Source: Oxalobacteraceae bacterium UBA6704 (lineage in GTDB: Bacteria; Pseudomonadota; Gammaproteobacteria; Burkholderiales; Burkholderiaceae_D). Taken from it: DNA of 40,971 nt. The DNA lies in assembly GCA_002454505.1 (NCBI GenBank), contig DKJA01000081.1:2030-43000 (forward strand), written 5' to 3'. The stretch's first letter is position 1, and each line of letters starts with the position of its first letter. A model generated the notes under the pieces. The model made no database searches. It had not been told where the DNA came from and saw only the letters and a list, made by a program, of their open reading frames with translations. Below are positions 8,711 through 15,558 of the stretch, one piece after another. Both the position numbers and the translations under genes were made by a program.

Positions 8711-9439
8711 CTAAGCCCCTGCAACCACGGGCGGTATCGGCTGCCACTGGCGGATGCGGGGCTGCGCGATGGCCACTTTCAGGTGCGCCAGGAACTCGCT
8801 GCGCGGGATCGGCCGGGCGCCCAGCGATGCCAGGTGGCCCGTCTCCTGCTGGCAGTCGACCATCTGCACGCCCTGCTGGACGAGGAAATGCACCAGGTAG
8901 GCCAGCGCCACTTTCGACGCGTCCGTCACGCGGGCGAACATCGATTCGCCGTAGAACATCCGCCCGATCGAAACGCCGTAGGCGCCGCCCACCAGTTCGC
9001 CATCGAGCCACACTTCGGCCGAATGGGCAAAGCCCAGCGCGTGCAGGCCCGTGTAGCCGCGCACGATGTCCTCGGAGATCCATGTGCCCGGGCCGTCGCG
9101 GCGCGGTGCGGCGCACGCCCGCATCACCTGTTCGAAGGCGCTGTCGAAGCGCACCTGCCAGCGGCCGTCCGTGCGGCTGCTCTTTTCGATTTTTTTCAGG
9201 GTTTTGCGCAGGCTGGCGGAGATCTTGAACTCGGCGGTATGCAGCACCATCCGCGGATCGGTGCTCCACCACAGGATCGGCTGGCCCTCGGAAAACCAGG
9301 GGAAGATGCCCCGCTGGTAAGCCGCCAGCAGCCGTTCCGGCGACAGGTCGCCGCCCGCTGCCAGCAGGCCGGGGGCCTCGGTGGTCAGCGCTTCGGAAAC
9401 GTCGGGGAAGGGCGTATGGACGCCGAGCCAGGGAATCAT
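8711..9439 (-). CDS. aat: Leucyl/phenylalanyl-tRNA-protein transferase Aat
   Basis: Adds Leu or Phe to N-terminal Lys or Arg of proteins in the bacterial N-degron pathway. The 242-aa protein has the family signatures LLAAGGDLSPERLLAAYQRG, GIFPWF followed by PILWWSTDPR, GYTGLHALGFAHSAEVW, GGAYGVSIGRMFYGESMF and MVDCQQ. The ATG at 9439 overlaps the Nudix gene stop by four bases, so the two are translationally coupled. bpt follows 76 bp later. Confidence 0.95.
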   Translation of the reverse strand: MIPWLGVHTPFPDVSEALTTEAPGLLAAGGDLSPERLLAAYQRGIFPWFSEGQPILWWSTDPRMVLHTAEFKISASLRKTLKKIEKSSRTDGRWQVRFDSAFEQVMRACAAPRRDGPGTWISEDIVRGYTGLHALGFAHSAEVWLDGELVGGAYGVSIGRMFYGESMFARVTDASKVALAYLVHFLVQQGVQMVDCQQETGHLASLGARPIPRSEFLAHLKVAIAQPRIRQWQPIPPVVAGA

Positions 9440-10029
9440 GAATCGGCGCGCATCGGTTTCGTGATGTCCTGCGTGTGGAAGCCGTACCCGCTCCGCATGC
9501 CCCCCGCGCGCATCTTCGCCCGGTCCGCAAAGAAGAATTCCAGCGTGCTGCGGATCGTGGGAAAGGCCAGGTCGTCCCACGGGATTTCGCTTTCCGTAAA
9601 CATCCGCACTTCCAGGCTTTCCTCGCCCGGCGCGAAATCCAGGTCGCGCAGCGTGGCCAAGTAGAACATGTGCACCTGGTGCACATGCGCCACGTTCAGC
9701 AGCGCGAACAGCGGGCCCAGCTCGATATTGGCGCCGGCCTCCTCGTCCGTTTCGCGCTGCGCCGCCTGGGCGGTGGTTTCATTGTTTTCCATGAAACCGG
9801 CCGGCAGCGTCCAGTAGCCGTAGCGGGGCTCGATCGCGCGCCGGCACAGCAGCACCTGCAGTTCGCCATCGCGCTCCCAGACGGGAATCGAACCAAGCAC
9901 CATTTTCGGGTTCTGGTAGTGGATGGTGGCGCAGTGGGGGCACACATAACGGGGACGATTGTCGCCGGCAGGGACCATCAGTTCGACCGGGTGGGCGCAT
10001 TCGGAACAGAATTTCATAGGCTTCGGCAT
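9436..10029 (-). CDS. Nudix hydrolase with N-terminal zinc ribbon
   Basis: The 197-aa protein has a CSEC...CPHC zinc ribbon near residues 8-33. A Nudix domain follows with the complete box GFMENNETTAQAAQRETDEE followed by AG, which binds metal and cleaves nucleoside-diphosphate-linked substrates. The architecture is like the NudC (NADH pyrophosphatase) zinc-ribbon-plus-Nudix arrangement but shorter. The substrate (NADH, ADP-ribose or another) cannot be assigned. The start may instead be the ATG at 10017 (MKFCSECA). It is the first gene of the Nudix-aat-bpt-pyrD block and overlaps aat by four bases. Confidence 0.88.
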   Translation of the reverse strand: MPKPMKFCSECAHPVELMVPAGDNRPRYVCPHCATIHYQNPKMVLGSIPVWERDGELQVLLCRRAIEPRYGYWTLPAGFMENNETTAQAAQRETDEEAGANIELGPLFALLNVAHVHQVHMFYLATLRDLDFAPGEESLEVRMFTESEIPWDDLAFPTIRSTLEFFFADRAKMRAGGMRSGYGFHTQDITKPMRADS

Positions 10030-10147
10030 CGGTTGGCTGGGACTTGCTTACCCCTTACTTTACACCTTGTCGCGCACGGCGCGAACGGCCGCCCGCGCGC
10101 TGCTGACGAATAAATCCGGCCTATCGTGCAGAATCGGAGGATATAGA

Positions 10148-10176
10148 TTGCCTAATTGTGACATCTCCCGTATAAT
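10148..10176 (+). promoter_or_regulatory. Sigma-70 promoter of the initiator tRNA gene
   Basis: -35 TTGCCT (10148-10153), a 17-bp spacer and a perfect -10 TATAAT (10171-10176). Transcription would begin near 10183, about seven bases before the mature tRNA 5' end. Confidence 0.8.
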
Positions 10177-10189
10177 TCATTTCATCAGA

Positions 10190-10266
10190 CGCGGGGTGGA
10201 GCAGTCTGGCAGCTCGTCGGGCTCATAACCCGAAGGTCACAGGTTCAAATCCTGTCCCCGCAACCA
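10190..10266 (+). tRNA. Initiator tRNA-fMet (CAU)
   Basis: A 77-nt cloverleaf with anticodon CAT in the loop CTCATAA, flanked by the three G-C pairs (GGG/CCC) diagnostic of initiator tRNA. It also has an unpaired C at position 1 against A in the acceptor (CGCGGGG/CCCCGCA), a TTCAAAT T-loop and an encoded CCA end. It is a single-gene unit with its own promoter and terminator. Confidence 0.97.
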
Positions 10267-10278
10267 AATTCCGAAAAG

Positions 10279-10313
10279 ACCGTCAGCGCTTCGCAGCCCT
10301 GGCGGTTTTTTTT
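10279..10313 (+). terminator. Rho-independent terminator after tRNA-fMet
   Basis: CCGTCAG (10280-10286) pairs with CTGGCGG (10299-10305), with one G-U pair. Eight T residues follow (10306-10313). Confidence 0.85.
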
Positions 10314-10380
10314 ACGTCCGTCCGAATTGGCGCATTGACGATCTGGTTATACTGGCATCATTTATTCGCAGGGTCATTGC

Positions 10381-11010
10381 ATGGCATTCGCGACCAATCG
10401 GCGTTCGGTAACGGGATTTGCTGCGGTATTTGCCGTGCATGCGCTGGTGGCTGTCGCGCTGCTGCGCGAACGTATTTTCATACCTGTGCCGGTGGCGGTC
10501 CGCTATGCCGAGCCGATATTCATCGCGCCGCCGCGGCCGATTAAAAAACCTCTCATCGTCGCCGAGCCCCTGCAAAAAGTTTTACCTGCGCGCATACCGA
10601 TAATACCTTTCTCTCCGGCGGCGGTTGCGGAGGCGCCCATATCTCCGCCGGCCGAACCGGCTGCGCCGCTTGACGTACCAGAACCTGCGCTGGACATGGA
10701 GTCGCTGGTAAAACAGGCGGGCCGGATCGATCGCGAAACCCGGCCGGCGGGCGAGAACCGGTATTACCGCCCGTCGGCCGATTCGATGGAACGGATATTG
10801 AGCAAGGCATTTACCGAAGCACGGCTGGCGGTACCGCCGAAATGGTACGAGGCGGCCCGTATCGAGCTGTTCAGCGCGCCGAACGATCCGGCGCCCATCT
10901 ATCAGATCCAGACGGCTTTCGGCACCTTCTGTATTTTCTATCCGGACAAATACAAGGACGACGGACGTTCCCGGCAGCCCCGCGTCAGCAGGTGCCCGGT
11001 CCGTTTCTGA
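10381..11010 (+). CDS. Hypothetical membrane-anchored proline-rich protein
   Basis: I do not recognise this 209-aa protein. It has one N-terminal hydrophobic segment (about residues 12-28), preceded by an Arg-containing stretch, so it is probably anchored in the inner membrane with the rest in the periplasm. A Pro/Ala-rich linker covers about residues 35-100. A compact C-terminal part (residues 125-209) has three aromatic-rich motifs (NRYYRPSADSMERIL, PPKWYEAARIELF, FGTFCIFYPDKYKDD). The plan of one TM segment, a proline-rich spacer and a small C-terminal domain resembles TonB-like proteins, but the C terminus does not look like a TonB domain. A TATACT box at 10348-10353 with a TTGGCG 15 bp upstream is a weak candidate promoter. 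Confidence 0.7.
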   Translation: MAFATNRRSVTGFAAVFAVHALVAVALLRERIFIPVPVAVRYAEPIFIAPPRPIKKPLIVAEPLQKVLPARIPIIPFSPAAVAEAPISPPAEPAAPLDVPEPALDMESLVKQAGRIDRETRPAGENRYYRPSADSMERILSKAFTEARLAVPPKWYEAARIELFSAPNDPAPIYQIQTAFGTFCIFYPDKYKDDGRSRQPRVSRCPVRF

Positions 11011-11057
11011 AGCCGATCACGCCAAGGGCTGGCGCGATCACGCCGGATACTGGCGCG

Positions 11058-12068
11058 TCAGCCACGGTGCAATGCGCTCCGCAGCCAGGCCAGCATCGCG
11101 TCGTTCATGCCGCGGCCAATCCGCAGCAGCGGTTCGCTTTCCACGGCATTGCGAAAGCGGGGAATGGTGTCCGGCCGATTGCCGACCATGTCATGAAATA
11201 ATTCCATCCAGCGGCCCGCGAGGATTTTTGCTTCCGGCGTGGCTGCCGCCGGATCTGCCGCCATTTGCTGCGACACCGATTCGATCAGCGACGGCCATTC
11301 GTGCGAGCGCGTTTGCTGATGGTGGCGCATCTTTTCCAGCTCATCGGGCTGCAGGTATTTGGCATAAATGGCCAGTTTTATTTCGCCCATCGCGGCGGCA
11401 ATATAGCCTTTCATTGCCGGCGTAATGCCGCTCTTTGCCTGCAATGCCGGTTCCCTGTCGTGCATGATATTGAGCCGCGCCAGCACCGAGGGATTGCCAC
11501 CCGTATCCCGGTCCAGCATGTTCATCCACTGCAAACCTGTTTCGCGGGCATCCGGATGATCCGGCGGAATATCCCGCTGCATTAATTGCGCCACGTGGGC
11601 AACCAGTTCGCGCCATTCGGCCTGCACCGCATCGTCGTGATACAGGGGGATGCGGGCCAGCTCTTCTTTGGAAAAATAGTGTTCGTACATTTTCATCTGC
11701 TCCAGGGTGGACAGCCAGTCGGCCATGGCCGGTTCCTCGCCCCGCGATAATTGCGCGTGCAATTGCTGCAGCTGCGCGCGCATGCGGGCCGCTTCGCTCA
11801 GTTGCCGGTCAAGCGCAGCCAATTGCCGCTCGACGATCGCGAGGGCGGGGGAGCCGGGTTGGGCCAGGAAGGTTCCGATGTCGGCCAGCGGCATGCCGAG
11901 CTGACGCAGTGCCTGGATCTGCTGCAGGCGGGCGACGTCGTCGCGGCTGTACAGCCGGTAGCCGGCATCGGAGCGGACCGAAGGGCGGAGCAGGGCGATG
12001 CTGTCGTAATGGTGCAGCGTGCGGACCGTCAGGCCGGCGTGGTGCGCAAGTTGTCCGATTTTCAGCAT
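11058..12068 (-). CDS. MerR-family regulator with TipAS-type ligand-binding domain
   Basis: The 336-aa protein begins with a MerR winged helix-turn-helix (MLKIGQLAHHAGLTVRTLHH and GYRLYSRDDVARLQQI, residues 1-70). A dimerisation coiled coil follows (about 75-120), then a long C-terminal domain of the TipAS kind (about 135-335, with MYEHYFSKEELARIP). TipAS domains bind diverse small molecules, including antibiotics. MerR activators remodel promoters with long 19-20 bp spacers, and a candidate of that type lies just upstream (12108-12138). It is the last gene of an exporter-alkA-merR unit. The GGAG ribosome site seven bases before the ATG lies inside a 10-bp inverted repeat. Confidence 0.9.
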   Translation of the reverse strand: MLKIGQLAHHAGLTVRTLHHYDSIALLRPSVRSDAGYRLYSRDDVARLQQIQALRQLGMPLADIGTFLAQPGSPALAIVERQLAALDRQLSEAARMRAQLQQLHAQLSRGEEPAMADWLSTLEQMKMYEHYFSKEELARIPLYHDDAVQAEWRELVAHVAQLMQRDIPPDHPDARETGLQWMNMLDRDTGGNPSVLARLNIMHDREPALQAKSGITPAMKGYIAAAMGEIKLAIYAKYLQPDELEKMRHHQQTRSHEWPSLIESVSQQMAADPAAATPEAKILAGRWMELFHDMVGNRPDTIPRFRNAVESEPLLRIGRGMNDAMLAWLRSALHRG

Positions 12069-12069
12069 C

Positions 12070-12122
12070 GTCAGGCTCCGAGTCTATTTCCATTCTTCGG
12101 TACACCCATCGTGGAGCCTGAC
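12070..12122 (-). repeat. 10-bp perfect inverted repeat before the merR start codon
   Basis: GTCAGGCTCC (12070-12079, plus strand) and GGAGCCTGAC (12113-12122) are perfect complements 33 bp apart. On the merR strand the proximal arm contains the Shine-Dalgarno GGAG and ends one base before the ATG. It could be a regulator binding dyad, an RNA hairpin, or both. Confidence 0.6.
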
Positions 12123-12138
12123 GTTACGGCAGGGTCAA
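12108..12138 (-). promoter_or_regulatory. MerR-type promoter/operator for merR
   Basis: On the minus strand a TTGACC -35 (12133-12138) is followed by a 19-bp spacer and CACGAT as a poor -10. The spacer holds a near-dyad, GACCCTG-9-CAGGCTC (6 of 7 matching). A long spacer with an internal dyad is the classic MerR-activated layout. It overlaps the 3' end of alkA. Confidence 0.5.
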
Positions 12139-13034
12139 GCGTCTTTGTCGGGAGGTTGCAGACTGGCCCACAGGTGGGCCGCCGCCATCGTACGGTGCGG
12201 TCGATAGCGTTGCAAGATCTGCTCGGTACGGGGGATGTCCGGCTTGCTGTCCTCGCCCAGCAGCCGCTGCAGCGCGGCGCGCACCGCCACATCGCCATGC
12301 AGCGAACAGTCGGCATGGCCGTAGCCGCGCAGCAGGCCGTAGTTGACGGTCCACGGGCCGATACCTTTGACGGCCAGCAGGTTCTGGCCAATGGTGTCGA
12401 GGGAGTTGTCGGGGCCGGGCACCAGATCGAGCTCGCCGCGGGCGACGAGGCCGGCGAAGCGCAGCAGCGTCTCCGCTTTCGCGCGCGAAAACTTGCGGCC
12501 GGTGAGGTCGTCGGCGGACAGTTGCGCGGCATCCGGCGCTTCCGGGTAGCACCAGAGGCCCGAGCTGTGCTGCCGCCCGGCCAGCTGGATGAAGGTGCGG
12601 CGCAGCGCGATCGCGAACGGCAGGTTGATCTGCTGGCCGATGATGGCCCACGTCAGCGCCTCGAACACGGTGGCCGACTGGACGATCCGCAAACCCTGCT
12701 GGCGCTGCACGAGGGTGCCGAACAGCGGATCGCTTGCGGCGAAGGTGCAGAATGGTTCCGGATCGATGCGCAGGCCGAGGATGGCGTGGGTGGCGTCGCT
12801 GATGCCTTGTTCGAGCGCCGCGGTGCGCTTGCCGTCGATCTCGGCGAAGCACGCAGCTTCGGTTGTCGTGAACGCTACATTCAGTACAACCGGCACGCCA
12901 TCGAGCATCACGCCTTTGCGCAGGCTGCTTTCGGTGACCTGTTCGGCCACGTTTTCCGCGTCGCGGCTATGAAATGCGAGGACATCCTGCACGCGGTAGC
13001 CGGCCGGCAGCGGGATGACGAAATTCTTCTTCAT
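12135..13034 (-). CDS. alkA: DNA-3-methyladenine glycosylase II (AlkA family)
   Basis: Excises alkylated bases (3-methyladenine and related lesions) to start base-excision repair. The 299-aa protein has the AlkA N-terminal beta domain. The helix-hairpin-helix fold includes LLAVKGIGPWTVNYGLLRG, and the catalytic aspartate is D248 in LHGDVAVR. The motif FEALTWAIIGQQINLPFA is also typical. No Ada methyltransferase domain is attached. The ATG overlaps the stop of the upstream exporter gene by four bases, and merR follows 66 bp later on the same strand. Confidence 0.92.
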   Translation of the reverse strand: MKKNFVIPLPAGYRVQDVLAFHSRDAENVAEQVTESSLRKGVMLDGVPVVLNVAFTTTEAACFAEIDGKRTAALEQGISDATHAILGLRIDPEPFCTFAASDPLFGTLVQRQQGLRIVQSATVFEALTWAIIGQQINLPFAIALRRTFIQLAGRQHSSGLWCYPEAPDAAQLSADDLTGRKFSRAKAETLLRFAGLVARGELDLVPGPDNSLDTIGQNLLAVKGIGPWTVNYGLLRGYGHADCSLHGDVAVRAALQRLLGEDSKPDIPRTEQILQRYRPHRTMAAAHLWASLQPPDKDA

Positions 13035-13912
13035 GCGGCTTTCTGCTTCAGGAATGGCGGCCGGTAACCCGTGACGAGCGCCGTGCCGACAATGACGATC
13101 GCCGCGCCGGCCACCGTGTACCAGCCCACCACTTCATGCAGGAACAGCGCGCCCCACAGGATGCCGAACAGCGGATTGAGGAACGTGACGGTCAGCGCGG
13201 ACGTGGGGCCGACGTCGCGCACCAAGCCGTAATACAACAGGTAAGCCACGCCGCTGCACAGTATGCCGAGCGCCAGCGCGGCCGCCATGATGCCCATCGT
13301 CGGCTCGCCCGGCTGGGGGAACAGTAGCAGCGCGGGCAGCGTCAGGATCGCGGCGGCCCACATGGAACCGTGTGCATTGGCAAACGGCTCCACGGCCGGC
13401 GCGGCCTTGGCATACGTGGTGGCGATGCCGTAGTTGAAAGCGGCAAATAGCGCGGCGGCAATCGCGAAGCCGGCACCGTCGCGCGAGCTGACGTGGTCGA
13501 ACCCGACCAGCAGCGCCACGCCCACGGTGCCCAGCACGAGCCCCAGCAGCACGCGCGCACTGACCATCTGCCGCTGCCACACGGCGCCGATCAGTGCACC
13601 CCACATCGGCGCGGTGGCATTCAGCACGGACAGCACTGAGGCGGACAGCGTGCGCGCCGACCATGCGAACAGCAGGAAGGGCAGCGCGGAATTGAAGAAG
13701 CCCAGCACGAAATAATGCTTCCAGTGCCGCCGCCACCCCAACGGCTTTTTCAGCAGCAGCGCCATCGCCGCCAGGAACAGCGCGGCAAACACAACGCGGT
13801 ACTCGATCAGCACCCCCGGCCCCAGCACGGGCGCCGCGATGCGCATGAACAGGAACGACCCGCCCCAGATGGCGGCCAGCAGGATCAGGCGGAGCAGGTT
13901 GGCAGTGGACAT
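13031..13912 (-). CDS. EamA/DMT-family transporter, putative exporter
   Basis: The 293-aa protein has about ten hydrophobic segments arranged as two EamA repeats (about residues 5-140 and 150-285), including the start MSTANLLRLILLAAIWGGSF. The drug/metabolite transporter superfamily generally exports metabolites, amino acids or drugs. The substrate is unknown. It is the promoter-proximal gene of a three-gene unit with alkA and merR, so export of a toxic or alkylating compound is a reasonable inference. Confidence 0.85.
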   Translation of the reverse strand: MSTANLLRLILLAAIWGGSFLFMRIAAPVLGPGVLIEYRVVFAALFLAAMALLLKKPLGWRRHWKHYFVLGFFNSALPFLLFAWSARTLSASVLSVLNATAPMWGALIGAVWQRQMVSARVLLGLVLGTVGVALLVGFDHVSSRDGAGFAIAAALFAAFNYGIATTYAKAAPAVEPFANAHGSMWAAAILTLPALLLFPQPGEPTMGIMAAALALGILCSGVAYLLYYGLVRDVGPTSALTVTFLNPLFGILWGALFLHEVVGWYTVAGAAIVIVGTALVTGYRPPFLKQKAA

Positions 13913-13935
13913 GGCATCTTGTGGTTGTTATGGCC

Positions 13936-14043
13936 GAGCCCGTGTCCAACCCTGGGGTCAACCCTGTTTTGAGACACGAGCTCGACTTTATTGCGGCTGA
14001 GCTCGTGTCCAATTTTGGGGTTGACCCCAAGGTGGACACGAAC
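13936..14043. repeat. Pair of GTGTCC...GGACAC palindromic units
   Basis: Unit 1 (13936-13983) has arms GAGCCCGTGTC and GACACGAGCTC around a TGGGGTCAACCC centre. Unit 2 (13999-14043) has arms CGTGTCCA and TGGACACG around GGGGTTGACCCC. They differ from the GGGGACAGTCCCC family and fill most of the 194-bp spacer between the exporter start and the xdhC stop. They may act as a 3' structure for xdhC. Confidence 0.65.
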
Positions 14044-14106
14044 TGAACAATAGCGATTGTCGCAGACTGCGGGGCTGCCGGCACGCCGGATCTTGCTTTG
14101 ATATTC

Positions 14107-15114
14107 TTAGGCGGCGCAGGCGTTCGTGCCGGGCGCTTCGAGGGCGCTGGCGTGGTTCACCTGCAGCGAGTCGGGCACGCCGTTTTTCACTGCCGTCATT
14201 TCGGCGAGGATCGAGATGGCGATTTCGGCCGGCGTCTTGCTGCCGATGTACAGGCCCACCGGGCCGTGCAGCCGCGCCAGCTGGTCGGGCGTCAGGTCGA
14301 ATTCCAGCAGCCGCTCGCGCCGCTTGGCGTTGTTGGCGCGCGAGCCGATGGCGCCGACGTAGAACGCGTCCGATTTCAAAGCTTCCATCAGCGCGAGATC
14401 GTCCAGCTTCGGGTCGTGCGTCAGCGCGACGACGGCGCTGCGGCTGTCCAGCTTCATTTCCAGCACCAGATCGTCCGGCATCGCGTGCACCAGCGGCACG
14501 TCGGGCAGCGTCCAGCCGGCGCGGTATTCCTCGCGCGGGTCGCAGACGGTCACGTGGTAATCCATCGCCGTGGCGATCTGCGCGACGAAGCGCGACAGCT
14601 GCCCCGCGCCGATCACCAGCAGCCGCCAGCGGGGGCCATGCTGTGTGACGAGTTCGTCGTCCGTCAGCGTCAGCACGCTGCCGGCGCCGGCCCTGTCGAG
14701 CTGCACGGCGCCGGTGGCCAGCGCCACGCGCCGCTCCACCAGCTGGTGGCCTTCGAGGCGCTGCAGCAGTTCGGCGATGCGGCTGTCCGGGCCCAGCGGT
14801 TCGATGGCCAGTTCGATGGTGCCGCCGCAGGGCAGGCCGAAACGGTGCGCTTCGTCGGCGGTGATGCCGTAGCTGACCACTTCGGGGAGGTTGCGGGTGA
14901 TGCCGTGCGTGCGCACGCGTTCGATCAGGTCGTCTTCGATGCAGCCGCCGGAGACGGAGCCGACGACGCGGCCATCGTCGCAGATGGCCAGCGTGGCACC
15001 CACCGGGCGGGGACTGGAGCCCCATGTCTTGACGACGGTGACGAGTTCGCAGCGGTGGCCGCCGGCGATCCAGGCGGCGCTGGTCTTGAGTACTTCGAGG
15101 TCGATGCTATCCAT
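14107..15114 (-). CDS. XdhC/CoxI-family protein
   Basis: XdhC proteins bind molybdenum cofactor and help its sulfuration and insertion into xanthine dehydrogenase and related enzymes. The 335-aa protein has the N-terminal XdhC/CoxI domain (VTVVKTWGSSPRPVGATLAI, then GSVSGGCIEDDLIE). A C-terminal Rossmann-like domain follows, with LLVIGAGQLSRFVA near residue 164 and YVGAIGSRANNAKRRERL near 261. No xanthine dehydrogenase (xdhA/xdhB) or other molybdenum hydroxylase is in the window, so its client enzyme is encoded elsewhere. It lies 46 bp after the small secreted-protein gene on the same strand. Confidence 0.88.
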   Translation of the reverse strand: MDSIDLEVLKTSAAWIAGGHRCELVTVVKTWGSSPRPVGATLAICDDGRVVGSVSGGCIEDDLIERVRTHGITRNLPEVVSYGITADEAHRFGLPCGGTIELAIEPLGPDSRIAELLQRLEGHQLVERRVALATGAVQLDRAGAGSVLTLTDDELVTQHGPRWRLLVIGAGQLSRFVAQIATAMDYHVTVCDPREEYRAGWTLPDVPLVHAMPDDLVLEMKLDSRSAVVALTHDPKLDDLALMEALKSDAFYVGAIGSRANNAKRRERLLEFDLTPDQLARLHGPVGLYIGSKTPAEIAISILAEMTAVKNGVPDSLQVNHASALEAPGTNACAA

Positions 15115-15160
15115 GCAAGGACTATACTACGGCGCCCGCGATGCTGCAGGCACCGCAGAT

Positions 15161-15556
15161 TCAGCGCCGCCCCTTGCCGCAAACCGCCTTCATTGCGCCG
15201 GCGAGGCGGCTGTCGTCGCCCACCGGCTCGGCATCGAACGCCTCGTATTTGTACGTGCCGACGATCTCGCCCTTGCCCATCGCTTCCGGATAGAACTGCT
15301 GCGACTGCAAGGTGACGGTGCGCCCATCGCAGTCGTACAGGTGCTGCGCCTTGACGGACAGGTACTGCCTGCCATCCGGCGCCGTCTGCGGCTTTTTGAA
15401 CGATTCGAGCGTCGATGCGTGGCGGCCGTCGTCGCCCCGCTTGATCGACGCCTTGTCGACGTAGACGGTGCCGTCCTTGCCACCGCCGGCTTTCGTCCAC
15501 TGCGCAGCGTGGGCGCACAAGGGAAGAAGCAGGAGCAGGAAGGCACCACGTTTCAT
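15161..15556 (-). CDS. Small secreted protein, surface-adhesin-E-like
   Basis: The 131-aa protein has a clear signal peptide (MKRGAFLLLLLPLCAHA, cut before AQW). The mature domain begins with a Trp-containing strand, then TVYVDKASIKR. It contains a YDCDGRTVTLQSQQFY segment and a C-terminal cysteine. This pattern resembles the adhesin-E/CNP1-like family of small periplasmic proteins of unclear role, recognised from memory only. The two mature-domain cysteines could form a disulfide. The ATG at 15556 lies two bases after the stop of the upstream lipoprotein gene, suggesting coupling. A TTG at 15562 is also in frame. Confidence 0.72.
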   Translation of the reverse strand: MKRGAFLLLLLPLCAHAAQWTKAGGGKDGTVYVDKASIKRGDDGRHASTLESFKKPQTAPDGRQYLSVKAQHLYDCDGRTVTLQSQQFYPEAMGKGEIVGTYKYEAFDAEPVGDDSRLAGAMKAVCGKGRR

Positions 15557-15558
15557 CG

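Noticed and set aside
6721..9228. Long plus-strand open frame opposite pyrD, bpt and aat
   Set aside because: Low-complexity translation without homologous motifs, antisense to three clear genes.
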